Below, in pieces: positions 61,829-64,000 of a stretch of DNA of 64,000 nt. Origin of the DNA: Phlyctochytrium arcticum (taxonomy: Eukaryota > Chytridiomycota > Chytridiomycetes > Chytridiales > Chytridiaceae); contig JAHLKI010000020.1 in NCBI GenBank assembly GCA_025602905.1, forward strand, positions 186,001-250,000, in the 5' to 3' direction. The notes under the pieces are model-generated. The model saw only the letters and a list, made by a program, of their open reading frames with translations. It did not search any database and was not told the origin of the DNA. Positions within the stretch are counted from its first letter, which is position 1, and each line of letters opens with the position of its first letter. A program made the position numbers and the translations under genes.

Positions 61829-64000
61829 ATGGCCAGTGTCCGTGCCAGCATTACGAGCGCCATGAGCGGGCCGAACAACACTGTCCCGGAGGGTGGCGTA
61901 TGTTGCGGATGCGCAGGGGCCGTGGACGAGGAGCAGGCTGACGGCGGCAACCTCATCAACTTTTCCGGCAGCATATACCACATTCAGTGCTTCAAGTGCA
62001 GCTCCTGCAGTACGCCTATCGATTATGAGCGCAATGTCGTTCTGCTCAGCGAGGACAACAAGGTGAGGACCAACGCCAGCTTCGGGGCCGTGGTCGTGGG
62101 CAATCTTGGTGGGTTGTTGGTGATGGCGGTCGCGGTGGTGGCTGGAAGGCTGGAGGGTAGGATGACTTGTTCGATGGAAGACAGTAGGAAGAGCTGGAAG
62201 AGCCCTGCTTCGCCGCCGATGGGAGTGTTGCACCGATCCACAACTGATGCGGTATCCCTCTGTATCCCGCCGTGGAGGGCGCCACCACATCGGAACATCC
62301 AATGGCGACCGTTAAATACGTCCCCCAGCCCTAAATACTCATATATATCGTTGCTGTCATCCCAATTAATCTTTACTTTCTGACCGATATTAGGCACTTT
62401 GCGTCAATTGTTCCTACAAGTGCAAAGTCTGCGGATTGGCCATTGTTGATGAGGCCATCTCTACTGGCGAGGACAACTATCACATGTCTTGTTTCCGTTG
62501 CCAAAACTGTAGCCGCCCTATTGAAGATTTAACATTTACCCAATTAGGAGATGTAAGTTGGTCAGAGCCCTTTTCCATGGCACCAAAATATGTTTGCGAG
62601 GGAGAGTTTCGTGGGATGATTGATTGCGGGCATGACGATACCAAATCCCAAGTTAGAATAGGATCAATGTGCTCATGCCAAAATTTGATTTGGCCGAAGT
62701 TTAACTAACGATCTGGCACGTTTCTTTGCAGACCCTACTGTGCGTAGATTGCCATCGCACATGCAGCAGTACATCGAGTATGGCAATTGATCAGGGATCA
62801 CTCAATCGAAATGGCAAGCCGAAGGAGTCACCCGAGACCAAATCATATGAAAGCATGCCATCACGTAAGGATCCATTTCTTTACCAGTTCGGCCTGTCAT
62901 TCTCTGGATGACGTGTAAATTTGGGACTCTTTTTGTTTCAGGTCGAAGTGAGGCTTCGTTGGCAGATGTGGGGGGCAGCGGGACCTATGTTATGCAGGTT
63001 GAGCAAGACTTGAAAGAACGAACTCGGCAGTTAACCATTACAGAGAACAATCTAAGTCGTATTAAAGTGCGTGAAGGCTGCTATGGACTTTTGATCGCGT
63101 TTGCTAACGATTGCTTCTTACATATAGACTACCAGCAAGCGGGCACTCGAAGAGTTTCAACGAATCACCGATGCATACCAAAAGGAATTCTACCGACGTC
63201 AGCAGGCGGAGGCGGCAGTGGAAACATTACGGTCTGAGCTCACGCGGACTGTGCAAGAATCGAGCAAAAACGCGCGTAATGTCGAGCAAGCGTCGCGCTT
63301 AAATTTGGAAGTAAAGGCGTTGCATGCCCAACGATCAATATTAGAAGCCGACGTGAAACAAATGAGTGAGCGAAGAGAAGAGTTGTCTATGGAAGTCACG
63401 GGCCTTTTGACAACCAAAAATCGACCTGCTACGGCAGGATATTCTGAAGATGCTGTGCATGGCGAGCGGCGAAAACAGGTGGACGAGATGAAGGAAGAGT
63501 TGGAAAAGATAAAACATCGATTTAAGGAAGAGGTTGAGTCATTACAAAAGGAACGCGATGCTCTCCGTATAGACTGTGAGGGTCTGCGCAGCAGCCGGGA
63601 TGAACTGTTTGCCAAAATAACTGAGATGACATCCGACGTGAAGCAACTTGAACTGCGCTACGCGGAAATTACAAAGCAGATTGTCGCGAGTGCAGATTCA
63701 CAGGAGAGCACGAGCAAACCGCTTGTATTCGTCGGTCAGCATTCTGGAATAGATGAACTGACTCGGGAGGTTTCTACCGACGATTTGGCCCGAGCTGGCA
63801 ACACATCTTCACACCCGTACAACACCCCGTCCTCCAATTTCTCTCATTCAAACTATATCCCTCTGGCAGTGGCTCAGCGTCAAGCAACCGCTCGCCCCGC
63901 CGGACCTCGCAAGGACTCACGCGGTGAAATATCCACTTCCCACTCTGATCCCAACAATCATGTGGGGGCCGTAAAGAAGGACAGATGGACGAAAGAATGG
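61829..64000 (+). CDS. LIM-domain and coiled-coil protein, likely Rga-type RhoGAP (3' end outside window)
   Basis: Predicted Rho-GTPase regulator, cut by the right edge. The start is MASVRASITSAMSGPNNTVP. Two LIM zinc modules: CCGCAGAVDEEQ ... YHIQCFKCSSCSTPIDYERN, and CKVCGLAIVDEAISTGEDNY then HMSCFRCQNCSRPI ... LLCVDCHRTC. A linker (SYESMPS|RSEASLADVGG) and a long coiled coil follow (QVEQDLKERTRQLTITENNL, KQVDEMKEELEKIKHRFKEE). After the coiled coil the sequence becomes Ser/Pro-rich. Tandem LIM domains plus coiled coil before a RhoGAP (often with a C1 domain) is the fungal Rga1/3/4 layout, but the GAP domain is not in the window. The intron between the LIM modules (about 62063-62393) is 331 nt, far longer than the others. 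Confidence 0.8.

Noticed and set aside
62023..62397. 124-codon minus-strand frame in the long LIM intron
   Set aside because: It starts at GTG with no ATG support and lies across a well-placed plus-strand exon and intron.

Overview
The window is nuclear DNA from a flagellated (zoosporic) fungus, most likely a chytrid. Genes are split by many short introns, usually 45-100 bp with GT..AG ends and sometimes a TACTAAC branch site. The protein families are fungal or opisthokont: a ChAPs exomer subunit, an HMT1-type ABC transporter and a GCR1_C protein. CFAP44, a scaffold of the motile axoneme, is present, so the organism swims; this excludes Dikarya. No prokaryotic operons, phage, CRISPR, tRNA or rRNA genes were seen. 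About 27 protein genes are supported. All exon joins were read by eye, so boundaries are predictions, and the given spans include introns.

Layout. 0-7 kb: AAAP-type amino acid transporter (-), three-finger zinc-finger protein (-), class IV aminotransferase (+). 6.8-14.1 kb: CFAP44 (-). 14.3-26 kb: U2SURP/SR140 (+), ABCB6/HMT1-like half transporter (+), TFIIIC TPR subunit GTF3C3/sfc4 (+). 26-34.6 kb is the more accessory part: a 105-residue one-helix protein (-), a GCR1_C protein (+), a 2.5-kb gene-poor stretch with a run of hairpins, a proline-rich surface protein (+), a T5orf172/GIY-YIG-like protein (+) and a Rossmann-fold protein (+). 34.7-50.3 kb: APC2 (+), mitochondrial uL15 (-), TMA7 (+), HIRA (-), prefoldin 6 (+), TMEM115 (-), STK32/YANK kinase (-), ChAPs (-). 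50.8-64 kb: secreted Kunitz protein (+), ABHD11 (-), Alr4036-type flavoprotein (+), J-domain protein (+), HROB (+), PA14/coiled-coil protein (-), mitochondrial carrier (+), and a LIM-domain protein running off the right edge (+).

The genes do not form one pathway; most are conserved housekeeping genes packed tightly. Several are head to head with 105-195 bp between start codons: CFAP44/U2SURP, uL15m/TMA7, HIRA/PFDN6, ABHD11/flavoprotein, PA14/carrier and small-helix protein/GCR1_C. Others are tail to tail with 40-200 bp between stops. The best candidates for new biology are the secreted Kunitz protein with its duplicated six-cysteine module, the HROB internal duplication, the PA14/coiled-coil protein, the isolated GCR1_C protein, and the hairpin cluster at about 29 kb.
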